Positions 24,064 to 36,600 of a stretch of 64,000 bases of DNA are shown one piece after another. The stretch spans positions 34,124,598 through 34,188,597 of the forward strand of contig NC_064770.1 in the NCBI RefSeq assembly GCF_011397635.1, in the 5' to 3' direction. The stretch is from Epinephelus fuscoguttatus (taxonomy: Eukaryota > Chordata > Actinopteri > Perciformes > Serranidae). The translations under genes and the position numbers were made by a program. Position 1 is the first letter of the stretch; each line of letters starts with the position of its first letter. The notes under the pieces were generated by a model. It was not told the DNA's origin, did not search any database, and was given only the letters and a program-made list of their open reading frames with translations.

Positions 24064-25000
24064 ATTAATCATCCCCTCCACCACCTGATGAAGTCAACTC
24101 AAATACTACATCAGTTTAGAAACGCTGATATGATTTGTATAAGACGTAGAAAAACATCCAATGCCAACACTTTCCTGAGTCAAAACATCTGTGTCTTTTC
24201 ACAAGTCGTGCAAAGACAGAGATGCTAAAGACAGGATTTAAACCCACAACCTCACACCCTGCAATGCAGCTTCAGCAACAGATCCCGGGTCTGTTTTGGG
24301 CCACTGCACACCCCAAAAAAGACAGCTATACCATTTAGCTAATTCCCATCTGGCTCCGTTCCTCTATGGCAGCAGTGGGGGTGTGCAATATGACGGAGCC
24401 ACTGCCAATAATAAAGCATTAGCATATTGAACTGAACTGATAAAACTGTCAATCACACACAAGCTTCAGTGCCAATAAGTGTGTGTGTGTGTGTGTATGT
24501 GTGAATGTGACTTTCCCTCTATTGTTCTTTCCCCTTTCATTTCCAGTGTTTTCCTTATCTATATGCTTTGGCAACACACGTTCTTCACACGCCACGACAA
24601 TAAAGGCAAATGAAACTGAAGAAATTGAGAAAAATGGAGAAAAAGGAAAGAAAGAAAAAACATTAAACATTAAGAAAGAACAAATTTATAATGTTTTTTA
24701 TTTGACATATTACTGTAAAGAGAGGATTTCTGTCTGTGGCGCACAGGCTGCATTATAACACTGTTAAGTTCTAATAAAATATTTAAAAATGTCATGCATT
24801 TTGTCTTTTTCGTCCCTTGAAATTCAGTGTTTAATCCCAGTTTACTTCCTGTGGTGTGTACAAAAACACTCTTAATAATTTACAGCACGCCTGAAACGGT
24901 ATGCAAAGTGTTTTCTAAAGGAAGAGAAAAAGTTATTAAACATGCATCTGGATGGTTTCATCCTCCTCTCTAATAGCGCGTTTGAAAAGACTGATTGCAA
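24064..25000. other. Intergenic, upstream of slc29a4
   Basis: No exon was seen. There is a short (GT)n at 24479-24497, an A-rich stretch at 24600-24670 and an AATAAA at 24773-24778 without a gene to attach it to. Confidence 0.5.
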
Positions 25001-25009
25001 AAGATGAAC

Positions 25010-25324
25010 AGCCAGAGGCAACATCCCCCTCCTCCTCCTCCTGCCTCACCCCCTCCTCCTCCTCTCTCCTCCTCCCCCCCTCCGCTCTCCTCATCCATCC
25101 ATCCACGCTTCCTTTTCTCTGCTGCTGCTGCTGGATGGTGCGTTAGGAGCGCACGCAGGACGGCACCGGGGGCTTCCCTTCTGTCTGATGGAGACGGGCT
25201 GAGGAGGGGGACAAGGTCCGGCCGGCACCTCGAGGATCCCGCAGGAAAAGGACTCCGCTCCTGCTGCTGTGAAAGCCGCGGGGAGCGGGCACGAACCAGG
25301 GCAGCGAGAGGGGAGACACCGGAG
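25010..25324 (+). promoter_or_regulatory. slc29a4: slc29a4 CpG-rich promoter and non-coding exon 1
   Basis: The segment changes from a CTCCTC tract (25025-25090) into CpG-dense sequence (GGTCCGGCCGGCACC, GCCGCGGGGAGCG) and ends in ACCGGAG before a consensus donor GTAAAG at 25325. It is the only CpG island-like region upstream of the first coding exon and has no ATG in a frame that continues into it. I infer the transcription start here and a 5' UTR exon ending at 25324. The exact start is not visible. Confidence 0.6.
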
Positions 25325-25501
25325 GTAAAGGGGCCATTAATAACCTGTTGTTTGTGTGTTTTTGTTTTTTCTCTGAGGCGGAAAACGCGCACACAAACAC
25401 CAGGATGGATTTAAAAGCGACATTTAAACCTTGTTGGACTTGATTGGCATCGTTTTAATGATGATTTGGGAAAAAGAAGAAGCGGAATAACTGAGAGAGC
25501 A

Positions 25502-25504
<3 letters not shown>

Positions 25505-25558
<54 letters not shown>
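25505..25558. repeat. (GT)n microsatellite in slc29a4 intron 1
   Basis: About 27 uninterrupted GT units, about 180 bases downstream of the inferred first splice donor. Confidence 0.95.
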
Positions 25559-25560
<2 letters not shown>

Positions 25561-26521
25561 TCCACTGCTTAGCCGTCGTGTTTTTGCCTTTGATTTATTA
25601 CAATTTTTCATGTTCACACGCGCCTCTATAGGAGCCTAACAAGCAAAACACGTGAGCTTAATTGATTTGGAGTTAAACGCATTTAACACTGATATTCACC
25701 CCCCAGGCTGTGTGCTGCAGGTGTGATATGAAGTGCTTTTACTCACTCCTGATGCTCATTTTTTATTATACATGTAAACAATAGAAACTGCAACGTTATA
25801 TGAGACTGCAATTCAATTATGGTCGCAGGCTGGAGCCTTTTAATTTAATGGAGGAAGGCTGAGAGCGCCGCCTCAAGTCTGCAAACGCACACTGCACGCG
25901 GCTGTGTGTGTGAGACGCAAGTGAATTGGCATCATTATTAGATTGAAAACAAGCACACACGCTGCTCTCAATGAGCCTTTACCGTCCAGGAGAGGCAGCC
26001 TCGATTCAATCACCCCTCTCCCTGTTCTGCTGCATCTGCACCGGAGGCCAGGATGAGCCCAAATTACAGAGATGATAACCTTCTTACATCATCAGATCCT
26101 GACACTTTTGCAGACAGCCGGGGTTTTAAAATAGGATCTCACCCTAAAGACAAAAGCAGTTTCCAGGAGTGAGCGGCTTGATTTGGTGATGCAGGGCATC
26201 AGAGGTGAGCAGGTGATGACAGAGCTGGATTGTGTGCGTGTACTGATGTGTTTGTGTAACCACACAGGTGTGCAGGTAGATGAGCGTCTGTGCTTTTGTG
26301 TGTTTGCATATGGAACATAGTGTCAATACTCATTTATATTGATCCAGCCTGTGACAACAGCAGCTTCCTGTTGACCCTCAGTGAATGAAAGCAGGTTATT
26401 GAGCCACGCTTCAAGACCTTATGAGAGGTGTTTGCATTAGGCCCGACACCTTCAGTTGTGTTTGATAGACGGTGAAGATGTTGCATGAATAAGCTGGATG
26501 CCTAGTTGATCAACAGAAAAT

Positions 26522-26975
26522 TTAAAGGTCTTCTGTGTAAGATTTAGGGGGATTTAGAGGTAACTCAAGGTGAGGACTGCAGATTGCAACCAGCTGAAAC
26601 CTCGTCTGCTTAGATTTCCTTCAGTGGTCATTGTTCAGGATGTTTTTACCAGGAGCTGAACTATCCACAGAGGTCTCTTCCTCTCCAAAACAAACTGACC
26701 AGATGATTTAAACCTGTAATAACACTGAATAAAGCAGTTTCAGGTTAAAGAAAGATCTGCACTTCTCTGACGCTGCTCAGCATGTCGAGGTCAGGCCCCT
26801 AGCCCAGCACTTGCTAATGCTTCTCACCTTTTTCTCTGATAACTTTAAGATTCAGGCATTCAGGAGGTTTTTACAGAGAGTCAGATTATCTGCAGAGGTC
26901 TCTTCTTCTCCAGAACAAATGTACCTTGTGACTTAAACTGGTAAATACATTGAATTAAGCAGTGATTTGTTCAAA
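26522..26975. mobile_element. TTAA-flanked DNA element, left part
   Basis: Begins TTAAAGGTCTTCTGTGTAAG, then ATTTAGGGGGATTTAGAGG and GCAGATTGCAACCAGCTGA, as at 6945 and 12868. It contains two copies of a GTTTTTAC.(A)GAG..AA..TATC..CAGAGGTCTCTTC..CTCCA.AACAAA block (26640-26700 and 26868-26925). The right end is not clear. No coding capacity. Confidence 0.65.
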
Positions 26976-27264
26976 AAAATAGCTGTTGACTGGATAAAAC
27001 AAACAGTATAAAGGCATCAACTTGGGCTTTAGAAAATCGTGATGTGCATCTTGTTCCATTTTCTCATGTTTCACAGACCAAACAATGAAACAAGTAATCA
27101 AGAAACTATAATAATAATTGTCAGATTAGTTGTTAAGTAATCACAATTTGCAGCCAGTGTGCATGATTAAAAATGCAGAGATGTAATTTCCACTTTTCAA
27201 AATCCCGTTTGTTCCCCTCCTATTTTCAAACCCTTATTATTCTTTCAACCACACAAATTGTGCT

Positions 27265-28106
27265 TTAAAGGATAACTTCGATATTTTTCAACCTGGGCCC
27301 TATTTCCCCATGTGTATGTGTGCATATGATTCATAGGTACAACTCAGCCGGCAGCCACAAAACGAGCTAAAACGGTAACGGGGGCAAATGCGTCCCGTAT
27401 AAGTTTGCGCATTAAAAGTGCTTTTTTTCACCACTGACCGGTTCAGATCGCCAGTGCTATCTCTGTAGATAGGATACTAAGCGTTTCTAACATTGTTTAT
27501 ATAACATTACCTCCACTGTGTCTGTAGCTCTCTCTACTCGTGGGACAGCCGTTTTCTTGAGGAAGAGGTGTTTCGGGATTGGATGTCTTCTCTTCTTCGG
27601 CTGGCAGTAGTCATCTTGGGAGAAGTGAGCGCTGCAGACCCGATGGTCTGCAAGGCGCAGTGTCTGGACAGGAGTGTTAGCATCCATTTGTAGCACAACT
27701 AGCCACAACTTCAGCATCTCGCCGTCCGACAAAGGCAGCCCATGAGAGCTGTACGCAGCGCTCAGCATGGCTCCTCTGTTTTCTTCCGGCAACAAGCAAA
27801 GCTCTCGCGAGATGACGTCACACCCGGGAGGAGGTGAAGGGTCAGGGAAACGCTTAGCATGCTATTTACAGAGATAGCACTGGCGATCTGAACCGGTCAG
27901 TGGCGAAAAAAAGCACTTTTAACGCACAAACTTATACGGGACGCATTTGCCCCCATTACCGTTTTAGCTTGTTTCGCGGCTGCCGGTTGCATCCACCTCC
28001 CTCAATACTGAACCAATTTTAGAACGAGTTGTACCTATGAATCATACACACACATACACATGGGGAAATAGGGCCCAGGTTGAAAAATACCAAAGTTATC
28101 CTTTAA
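27265..28106. mobile_element. TTAA-flanked element with about 225-bp inverted repeats carrying a THAP-like ORF
   Basis: TTAA at 27265-27268 and 28103-28106 flank AGGATAACTT..TATTTTTCAACC on the left and its reverse complement on the right. The arms (27269-27487 and 27830-28102) agree closely; the right arm has about 45 extra bases (28003-28045). The central 340 bases hold the minus-strand ORF at 27487-27795. TTAA target duplication plus a THAP domain fits Kolobok-type elements (piggyBac also uses TTAA but carries no THAP domain), so I infer a non-autonomous Kolobok-like deletion derivative. Located in slc29a4 intron 1. Confidence 0.75.
27487..27795 (-). pseudogene. THAP-like zinc finger fragment, N-terminal cysteines lost
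   Basis: About 100 codons. The C-terminal half of a THAP (C2CH) DNA-binding domain is clear: W31, then HRVCSAHFSQDDY with the Cys54/His57 zinc pair, and FLKKTAVPRVE at 79-88, the AVP box that closes the domain. The first zinc pair is missing: where C-x(2-4)-C is expected the frame reads LSAAYSSHG. There is no upstream ATG; the first in-frame ATG is residue 10. The C-terminus runs into the left inverted repeat. It is not a functional THAP gene as it stands, and the product, if any, would not fold as a standard THAP domain. Confidence 0.65.
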
Positions 28107-28877
28107 GTCCCAGTGATGCAGAATCTTTACCTTCTGTTCTCTGTAGTTACAAGAGGGATTTAAATAAAATCCTTCACACTGACTGGGCTGCTACAAGTGG
28201 GCAGGGTTTGTGTTTAGCAGAGCTACAGCAGACTGCTAGCTCCACACACACTTCCCCCACCATTAGATCAGGAAGACGAGGGAGAGATGAATGAATGAAT
28301 GAATTAGACCTCAGCCACATTGTTTTGAAAATTAAAACAAAGGTTTGATTGTTGAAATGTGGGCGTGTAGTAACACCGACAGGATCGTATTTCCATCAGG
28401 AAGAGACAGACGACGAAGCACATTGTATGCTCCATGTTTTGTAAAATGGTAAAATTCCTTGCACATAATCTGGATCTGTCACAGATAACACTTTCCATGA
28501 GTGAATAAATTCTAGTCTGTGGCCTGTAACCACGGTTATTTTGAGGAAACAAAGACACACAGAGGTACCATGCTGTTGCTAGCTAGCTCTGTGCAGCTAA
28601 AAGTTGCAGATTGATCAATGGGTGGATGTCATGATATTATGGTTGAGACTGGTGTAGACCCATCTTCTTAAAATGACCTTTGTCCCAACCTAAATTGTCA
28701 GATGCTTTTCCCCTAGTGTTTCTGTTTGGGTCCTCAGTGGCCTGTATTTGCTCCGTGTTTTACTTCCTTCTTTGCTTTGTTTTAACTGTTATATCGCCTG
28801 TTTGTTTGATTGTTTCATTGTACTTTGTGAATATTATTTCTGTGACAGGTGCTGTATCAAAAACATTTATTATTTAT

Positions 28878-29043
28878 AAACATAAACCACCACACACTTA
28901 ACTGAATGGGTGTGATTTTATTAAGAGCGAACGTGTTTCGCCCGTGGCTTCTCCAGGTTCGCTCAAGAAGCCACGAGCGAAACGCATTGTTCACTCTTGA
29001 TAAAATCACAGATATTCAGTTCAGTGTGCAGTGGTTTATGTTT
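28878..29043. repeat. Foldback (hairpin) element
   Basis: Two arms of about 75 bases in inverted orientation around a short centre (CCAGGTTCGCTCA). The left arm begins AAACATAAACCACCACACAC and contains TGTGATTTTATTAAGAGCGA and GTGGCTTCT; the right arm carries AGAAGCCACGAGCGAAACGC and ends GTGGTTTATGTTT. Roughly 85% pairing by eye. In slc29a4 intron 1; non-coding. Confidence 0.8.
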
Positions 29044-29612
29044 ATGATTTTATCTGAGATGTTCCTGTGGCTGACCAGCACCTGATCCTTGAGACTGGCT
29101 GTGCAGAGGCAGTTTACTTTTTATTTTTTATTTATTTATTTATTTATTTTTGCATATACTGTTGAAATGCTGCAAAAAATGTCAGAGGATGTCATTTAAA
29201 AGGGATAAAACACATTTTTAATTTCATTTCGACTCTAATACACAACTATTTTTCCAGCCGTCAGATTCCGCCAGAGAATATGAATTAAATTGCTGATTCT
29301 GCTCTGAAATAAAAAAAAAAGCCCCTTAATCTATGAAGCAGTGCAGGAATTAATATTTAAATCGCACATTTCACCCCCGACCCCCCTTTTGTTGTGTCCC
29401 CCCAGCTCTCAAATCAAAGATACGCCCCTGGATAAATGTCATAAATAACAGCAGCCCTTTTCCACCTGTCAGTGTTTTAATCTTAATTGGTGACTTCACT
29501 TTGAATGTCCCAGAATTCATTAGCTAATTAAGACGCTTTATGTCAGACAATTTATTTCAAGCAATTCGTTCTGGTTTGTTGTCCTCTTCATCAAACAGAC
29601 CACTTATATAGA

Positions 29613-29900
29613 GCTGCAGCTACAATTATCTTCATTATGGACTGATGATTGATTTGTTTTGTCTCAGTTAACTGATTCATCAATCAATTAGTCCATAAAA
29701 TGTCAGAGGATAGTGGAAAAAGGCCTGTCACAATACTCCCCCAGCCCCAAAATGACGTCTTCACGATGCTGGTTTTGTCTTAATTGCAGTCAAAACTCCC
29801 AAAATATTCAGAACACAAAGTTATAAAACAGAGAAAACCAGCAAATTATCAAATCTGAGAGGCTTGAATCAGTGACGGTTTGGTATTTTCTGCTTAATTG
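29613..29900. repeat. Dispersed repeat, same family as 2940-3300
   Basis: Starts GAGCTGCAGCTACAATTATC, with TCCATAAAATGTCAGAGGAT, CCAAAATGACGTCTTCACGA and a tail with TTCTGCTTAATTGATCATCA. Same block order as the intron copy in atp5mf. Confidence 0.6.
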
Positions 29901-30234
29901 ATCATCAGAATTGAGACTGATTCATTTTGTGTGAGTGTCTTTTCTTGTTGTACAATAATAGATATCGCAGCGCCTGTTTATTGAATGAAGAGCTGCATTT
30001 TCGCTCACCTTGTCTGTCTCCTATGCATCCTTTGTCACTCTCATTTAATATGCATCTCACACATCGACACACACACAAACACACGCGGCAAACTGAGTTT
30101 CTTTGGAGTGTCTAACCTTGACTCTTGTCACTTTCAGCACGGCGCTGACAGATTGTTTTTTTCTTTCTATTCCATCTCTGCCTCTTCTTTTACATTTTAA
30201 TTCTGTTTCTGTCTCCTGTTGTTTCGCCCCGCAG

Positions 30235-30390
30235 ATCCTCCATCATCTGAAGGTCTCCTGCCTCTCTTCCAGGGCGTGTCTTGGGGATTGTGTCTAACAT
30301 GCACGCTCCCATGAGTGTGTAGCCTGTAGAGTCAAGAGGAGTGTTAAGTGTGTGTGTTTGTGTGTGTGAGTGTATACTTGAAGCACAGAC
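30235..30390 (+). other. slc29a4: slc29a4 exon 2, untranslated part
   Basis: A strong pyrimidine tract and acceptor (CTCCTGTTGTTTCGCCCCGCAG) end at 30234. The 156 bases before the start codon contain a uORF (30299-30322) and a GT-rich stretch. Confidence 0.7.
30299..30322 (+). promoter_or_regulatory. slc29a4: Upstream ORF in slc29a4 5' UTR
   Basis: ATGCACGCTCCCATGAGTGT then GTAG: seven codons and a stop, with an internal second ATG in the same frame. It ends 68 bases before the main start and could reduce initiation at it; that effect is inference. Confidence 0.5.
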
Positions 30391-30625
30391 ATGGGCTCTG
30401 TGGGAGCAGAGCGCCGCAGGCCCACACCGGTCCAGACGCCTGAGGAGAGAGATGTGTGGAGGGATGGAGGGAGAGCTGGATGGAGGGATGGAGGCAGGGA
30501 GGGGTGGAGGGAGGGCAGAGAGAGCGGCGTGGTGCAGAGCTACAGCTTCGACTCATACCAACTGGAGGAGGAGGAGATCAGTAAAGACGCCCCGGAGCGA
30601 GGAGTGCTGGCTCTGTCCGAGCCCG
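30391..30625 (+). CDS. slc29a4: slc29a4 coding exon 1 (cytosolic N-terminus with coding minisatellite)
   Basis: Start ATG at 30391; donor G|GTGAGG after 78 codons plus one base. Residues 23-44 (about 30457-30522) are Trp/Arg/Gly/Glu-rich (WRDGG, GWREG), encoded by GGATGGAG/GGAGGGA repeats. They are followed by conserved SFDSYQLEE-like sequence. The repeat keeps the frame. Confidence 0.9.
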
Positions 30626-33600
30626 GTGAGGGAGTTTCTGTTCTATCTGTGTGTGTGCGTGTGTGTGTGTACTGGTTTATAAATAGACAGACAAGGAACA
30701 AGGAAAGAGATCGATGTATCAGCAACAACAATTTATCAAAGTGAAAAAAGAAAACCACACCAACATCCTTCTTGTGCTTCAAAACAACAGGAAAAACAAA
30801 GTGTTTGGATATTAATCCGATCGATTTTCACAGCTCTGTCTCACAATATGCTGAGCAGCACAAAATATGTTTGCATCATACCCTGTATGTATCTATACAG
30901 GAGGTGGAGGGAATATCATGAACATATGTGCAGTGATATTATTCACATTCACTGCCAGAGTTCCTCGATAGTTTGACATCGCTGTTTTTCTATTTTCAAA
31001 GAAAACCCTGATTTGCATGTTTGCAAAATATATAGCTTTTATTTCCTTAGAAACAAAAAAGGAAGATGGGAGACAGCTTTATCAGTGACGGTCATTGATG
31101 TATAAAGAGAACTGGATACAGTGCTGGAGGTGGGGCCCCCTTCATGCCTGTGAAAGTTCAGTGGTGCATGAAGCCAAAGTTTGACTTCCCAGGCGTAAAA
31201 TTACATCATTGGACCAGTGTTAATTTTGACAGCTATTTTAGATTTAGACGTAGTCTTGAAACGAAAACTCTTCATAGTTTTAGTCTAGTTTTAGTCACGA
31301 TATGTTTTCTATATGTAATTTTTTTATCTTTAAACTAATCCAGTGAGGCTGATTCATGTATCAGAAATTCTAATCAAGGTGACAGGTTGTATAAAAATGT
31401 CTTTTAGACATTTTTTTTCCGTACAACTACAAATAATTTATGTACTCTTCCAAACTGTCATTTCTCCAGCAGTGTTTGACAGGTTTAAGAGCTGATTTAC
31501 GAGCACACACTTACTCATTGTCATTTGAAAAGCTCAACGTCTCTCTATTTATGCTCTCAAAAACTTTGACACCACAAATAACTAATCTGAGGCAACTAGG
31601 ATTTGTCTCCAGGCTCATTGTAAACTCTGACTTATCCATCTGACTGTTAAAAAGCAGAAAAACAACTTAATTAAAGCTTGAATTATTTCTTCATCTGCAA
31701 CATGTTAGTCTGGAGGTTTAACCTCGTGTCCTCTCACAGAGTCGGTGATTAAAACTAAACTTTGATCTTTGTCAGAGAAAACTGATCTGAGTTCAGACTG
31801 TTAACTTACAGCACAGCTACACTCACAGATAACTGAACCTCCTACCTGCCTGTCAAACACCATCAACCCATAAACCATCCTAAGACAGCCCAGACTGAGT
31901 GGAGTCCTGCAGAGATCAGCTGCCTGGCGGCCAGTGGCTGCTTGCTCCACTGCCATTCAGTGGTGAACAAGCAGAGCTAGCTGCTAACAGCCACCACTGC
32001 AACTAGCAAACTCCACAAAACCATTCAGCAGCTCCACCATCCACAGTCAGACACACACGGCTGATTATTTACTGCTAAATTACAGTTCACAACTCACACT
32101 AACAGCTGGCACTGATCCGGTGTGAGTGTTTTTGCTGGCTACTGAAACACCCTGGTGCAGACTATTTACTGGAGTGAACCAGCCTGTCACTCCTGCAGCA
32201 TTTGAAGATAACTGCAAGCACGGCTGTTCTCGGCTTTCAGTGTCCGATAGTCCACCACGTCTTGTCTCGTTAACGAAAATGAAGCAGATTTGTACTTCGT
32301 TTTTATTATCAAGATCTATTATTAGCTCATCATTGTCTCATTTTTGTCATGGAAGAAAAGTCGTTTCTGCCATAGTTTTCATCAATGAAATTAAAATTGG
32401 ATTGGACCCACAAAGCAAGCACACTACAGATTTTGGTGACCAAGTGGCTACCTTCTGGTTACGCCCTAACTTCAATGGGGATAAAAAGATTTAATCTTGC
32501 GTCTCTTCTAAACTTCTGAAATGTTATCGGATTGAATCGATCAATTCCTGTTAGTGAAACGAGTCATTTCTTGGGGTTTGTGACTGTAAAAAAAAAATAT
32601 CCAATGATTTACAGATGTTTCTTTAGTAAAGTAAATCCATGGGGAAGTTGAGCACACTTTTATTGACAGAGGTGCCAGACTGTAAACATGTTTATTTCTG
32701 CTGTAAACATGGAGGTTTATTAGGACTGACTGGCTTCTGGAGCCAGCCTTAAGTAGTCATTAGATGAACTGCAGTTTTTAGCTTAATTTTTCAGCCCCAG
32801 ACATTGCCACTTATTTTGTACCCATAAAAAAGAGATAGCCAACACTAGCTAACCCCCCATCTTTTGTATAATGCACAACGAACACAGTGCAGGAGCTGCC
32901 AATGACTCAACAGGTGTTGAAGTTACATGTGTGGTGTATAGACAGTGCTAACATTAGCATGCTAAGATAACTAGGTTCCACTTTCCAGGTAGAGACCCGT
33001 TAGCCTAGCTAGCTCATCTTGAGTAGACAGGGTTGGCTAATGAACAAACAACATGACACATAAATGACGCTCTGTGTGCTTGTTGAAGAAGGAGAAAAAA
33101 CATCTTGTCGTTGTCAGTGCGTCTCCAAGCAACACCCACGCTCAAATGTCAGTCAGCCACCTGGATGTTTGAAGCCACTGTTTCCACAAATACCTCCAAG
33201 AAAGGTTTTATCCTCTGATGAGAAATTATGCACAACAGCTGCAGCATCATTATAAAACCTCACATTAAAAGTGAGGAGAATTTAAATTTCAGCTCCCTTT
33301 TAAAAATACTCCAAACTGCGCTGAGAACAAGTCACCTTGTTGGCATATTTTTTGATCTTTGCGTTCTGTAAGACTGAACTGAATGTAAAACGTGTGTGTG
33401 CATGTGTTTTGTAGATGATTGTGCAGGATGAGGGAATAAAAGCAGTGACACAGACAGAGTACAGTGTAAAAAAAAGTGTTTGTCAAAACAGGATGCACGT
33501 CTGTTAACAGAAAATTGCTGTGTTGCCTGGTTACTCAGGTTGCATAAAGGGCACATTAATCAGATCACAAATGACCAAGGATACACAGTGAGGGGCCGAG

Positions 33601-36600
33601 ATTATCAGCAACAACTCTCTCTTCTGTCTCTTTCTCCTGCAGCTGTCAGTCTCCATATCTCAGCCAGTGTACAGCCAGCAGAATACAAGAGTAAGCAGTC
33701 TGCCTTTTCCCTTAAAGAGAAAAATAGAGAGAGGTTTGGAAAAGACTCAAAGACTGAATTAATTTTAGCCTGTCATCACAGTCCTGCACCTACTCTACAA
33801 TCTGTGGTTCTACTAAGGAACTGTAGGAAAGTTATCAGGGGGTGAGAAGGGGTCAGAAAACGGGAGGGTGGTGTAATTTTTCTTTTGGCTGAAGCGAGAG
33901 CAGGAGAGGGTATTTTATTATTTATATTTTATTTCAGCCTTCCTTTGTGTTATAGTTACATAAACAGTTAGAAAAAGGCAGCATGTTTCATATGCCGAGG
34001 ACAACAGTTCTGTCTCTGTGTCAGGGTTTTATTCATGTGTAAGTTGGTGCTGCACATTAGAAGTTTTAGATATTAGGGTTGAAATAGACCCTTTTTAGCT
34101 GAAGGCAAAACCTGCCTCTGAACCACAGGGCTGTAGGCTACATAGGAGTCTTAAAATGTGTTTGTCTTGTTGTGATATTGGGAGCCAGAATAGAAGGAGT
34201 CATGGCTCAAAACCAGCTGCCACTGCCCGTCAACAAAAATGAAGACAATTACGGTTAAATGTGATAAGACCAAAGGACTGGACGAGAGGCAAACATCAAA
34301 AATGCTCACATGTGCAGCGCACACTTCATATCAGGTTAGGGAAAAAGTATTTCCTGTTGTAGGGAGGAATAACATTATGTGTATTAAGGGTTATCATGTC
34401 CACCTCATCAGAAACTGGGGAGGGATTAAGAGGAATATTGGATTTCTCTGGAATGCTAACTTTTTAGCGCATTAGCTAACATTAGCTTCAGTGTTTACTT
34501 ATTCAAATAACACTGGCGGTCCTGGAGAGTGAGTGACCTGACATGGTGCGATCGTAAATTCAGTCTGACGCTCTACACTAAAATGAGAGCCCTGTTGGTC
34601 GAAGAAACGGAGCATTATATTTTTACATGAATTAACGGTTAAGTTCACACATTCACTCTGCTCTGCACTCTGATGCTCCGTCTCCACACACAGAGTGCCC
34701 AGAGTGCGCACTGCCACTCTGAGAGTGTGGTGCTCTGAATAACTGAACAGTAAATTCAGACAGCGCTCTGAATTTACAAATGGTCCAGTTTGTGCCAGAG
34801 CGCATTCACATCATTTTCCTCCATTGTATAAAACAAGCCAACAGAACATGCTAGCTAAGCGCTATCTAAGGTTTGTGGAGAATTGTTTTGCCTCCAGCTA
34901 AGCCCCGCCCACCAAAACTGTCATACTGTTTTCTAAAGCCTGATTTATGGTCCTGCGTTAAATCAACGACGTCGCTACGTCGTAGGGTACGTGGCTACGC
35001 AGAAGGCTCGCCGTAGACCCCGGCGTAACCTGACGTGCACCTCCCCAAAAATGTAACTACATGTCGAGGCGACGCAGACCCAGCGCAGACCGAGAGAGCT
35101 GTGATTGGTTTGCTTGGTAGCAACGCATTTCCGGTTCCGTATTTCCAGATTGTGCCATCCCTGCCATCTTTAAACATCTTCTGTTGCTATGTAGATGTTG
35201 CAGTATTAAGGCCTATTTATGCTCAACATTCAATACAGATACGGATACGGACGGAGCCGTCTGTCCGTGCCCCGCGTTCATTTCTCTGTGACCGGAAAAG
35301 CCGGAAGCTAAACAAAGAATTAACTAGAGACGACGATAACCATTCAGGAAAGGAACGCAGCCTCCTATCACTCTGGTGGTGAATTGCACCGCGACGAAAT
35401 GGAGTGACAGAGAAGTTCGAAGGGTTCATAACGGCGTCACGGCAACGTCGTAGGTACGCCGCGGGACCATAAATCAGTAAAAGCATCTATACTATTGTGT
35501 TGGGTGCTGCTATTTTTTCTTAGAGCTCAAAGAGAGAGGATATTGTTTTTTTACAAAGTCCATCCTTCACCACTTAAATCATTTTCATACAATGCCTAAA
35601 TATGAATGTTGGAAAGGGTAAATCCGCCATAAAAGACCTCCACTGAAATGTCAGTCACACAGTGTGGGCAGTGCCGCGGTGTCTTCATTGGATTTTCTGT
35701 TAATGAGGTTTCAGTTTCTGCAGGCGGGGATCTTTTCTTCTGTCTGTGCCGTCATGGTGATGCTCACTGCTCGTTCAAACTGCACAGTTGATGCAAGGGG
35801 TTTTATTTTACCCCAGAAACGACAAACCCAACAGAGCAGCAGAAATGGAAAAGCTTCCAGAAGCTGTTTACTTTGAATTGCATAGTTATTGACACAGGCA
35901 TTTATTTCTGGGAAAATAATGTAGATCACTGAGGAGCTAAATGCAGGTCCTAGATGCCATAATAACAAGTTACATAAAAAATAAGAAGGGTAATAAATAG
36001 TCTCAGATTCATGTTTTTACCCCCTGTAGTGAGCTGTAAAATGCAAATGCTCAGAAATGGTTTGGAGCAGTTAATAGGAGGCTCACAGGATTAGGAAGGG
36101 ATTATGAGCAGTTATATAAAGAACCTGCACATCACACTTTAACCATGAAACTGAATCAGCTGCAGAACACAAAGGTTCAGTTCTTAGCTGAAACTACTCG
36201 GCAGCTCGTCCATGATCAGCACTTCCTCTGATCAATCTCTCAGCAGCACTGGAGGATCGAGGTCCTCTGCTGCATTAGCTGCTCCATCAGTGGAGCGGAG
36301 GCGTTACTGCTGCTGCCGCGGCTTCATTCATCCTGATTAGCTTTAATGAAGATTGAGTGCGTTGGCTCGAGACCTAATTCAGATGTTTTGAAGTCATTTT
36401 TATCCCTGCTGTTGGAGTGTGATTTCATACTCTTTTAATTCTCTAACCCTTGACTCCTTCCTTCCCGCTCAGACTTTGAGGAGCCGATCCCTGACGACCG
36501 TTACCATGGCATCTACTTTGCAATGCTATTGGCTGGCGTGGGTTTCCTGCTTCCCTACAACAGTTTCATCACTGATGTGGACTACCTGCACCACAAGTTT

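Noticed and set aside
24970..25414. 140-codon frames on both strands over the CpG island
   Set aside because: GC-rich 5' UTR and promoter sequence; Pro/Ser and Gly/Glu low complexity, with no join to a downstream exon.
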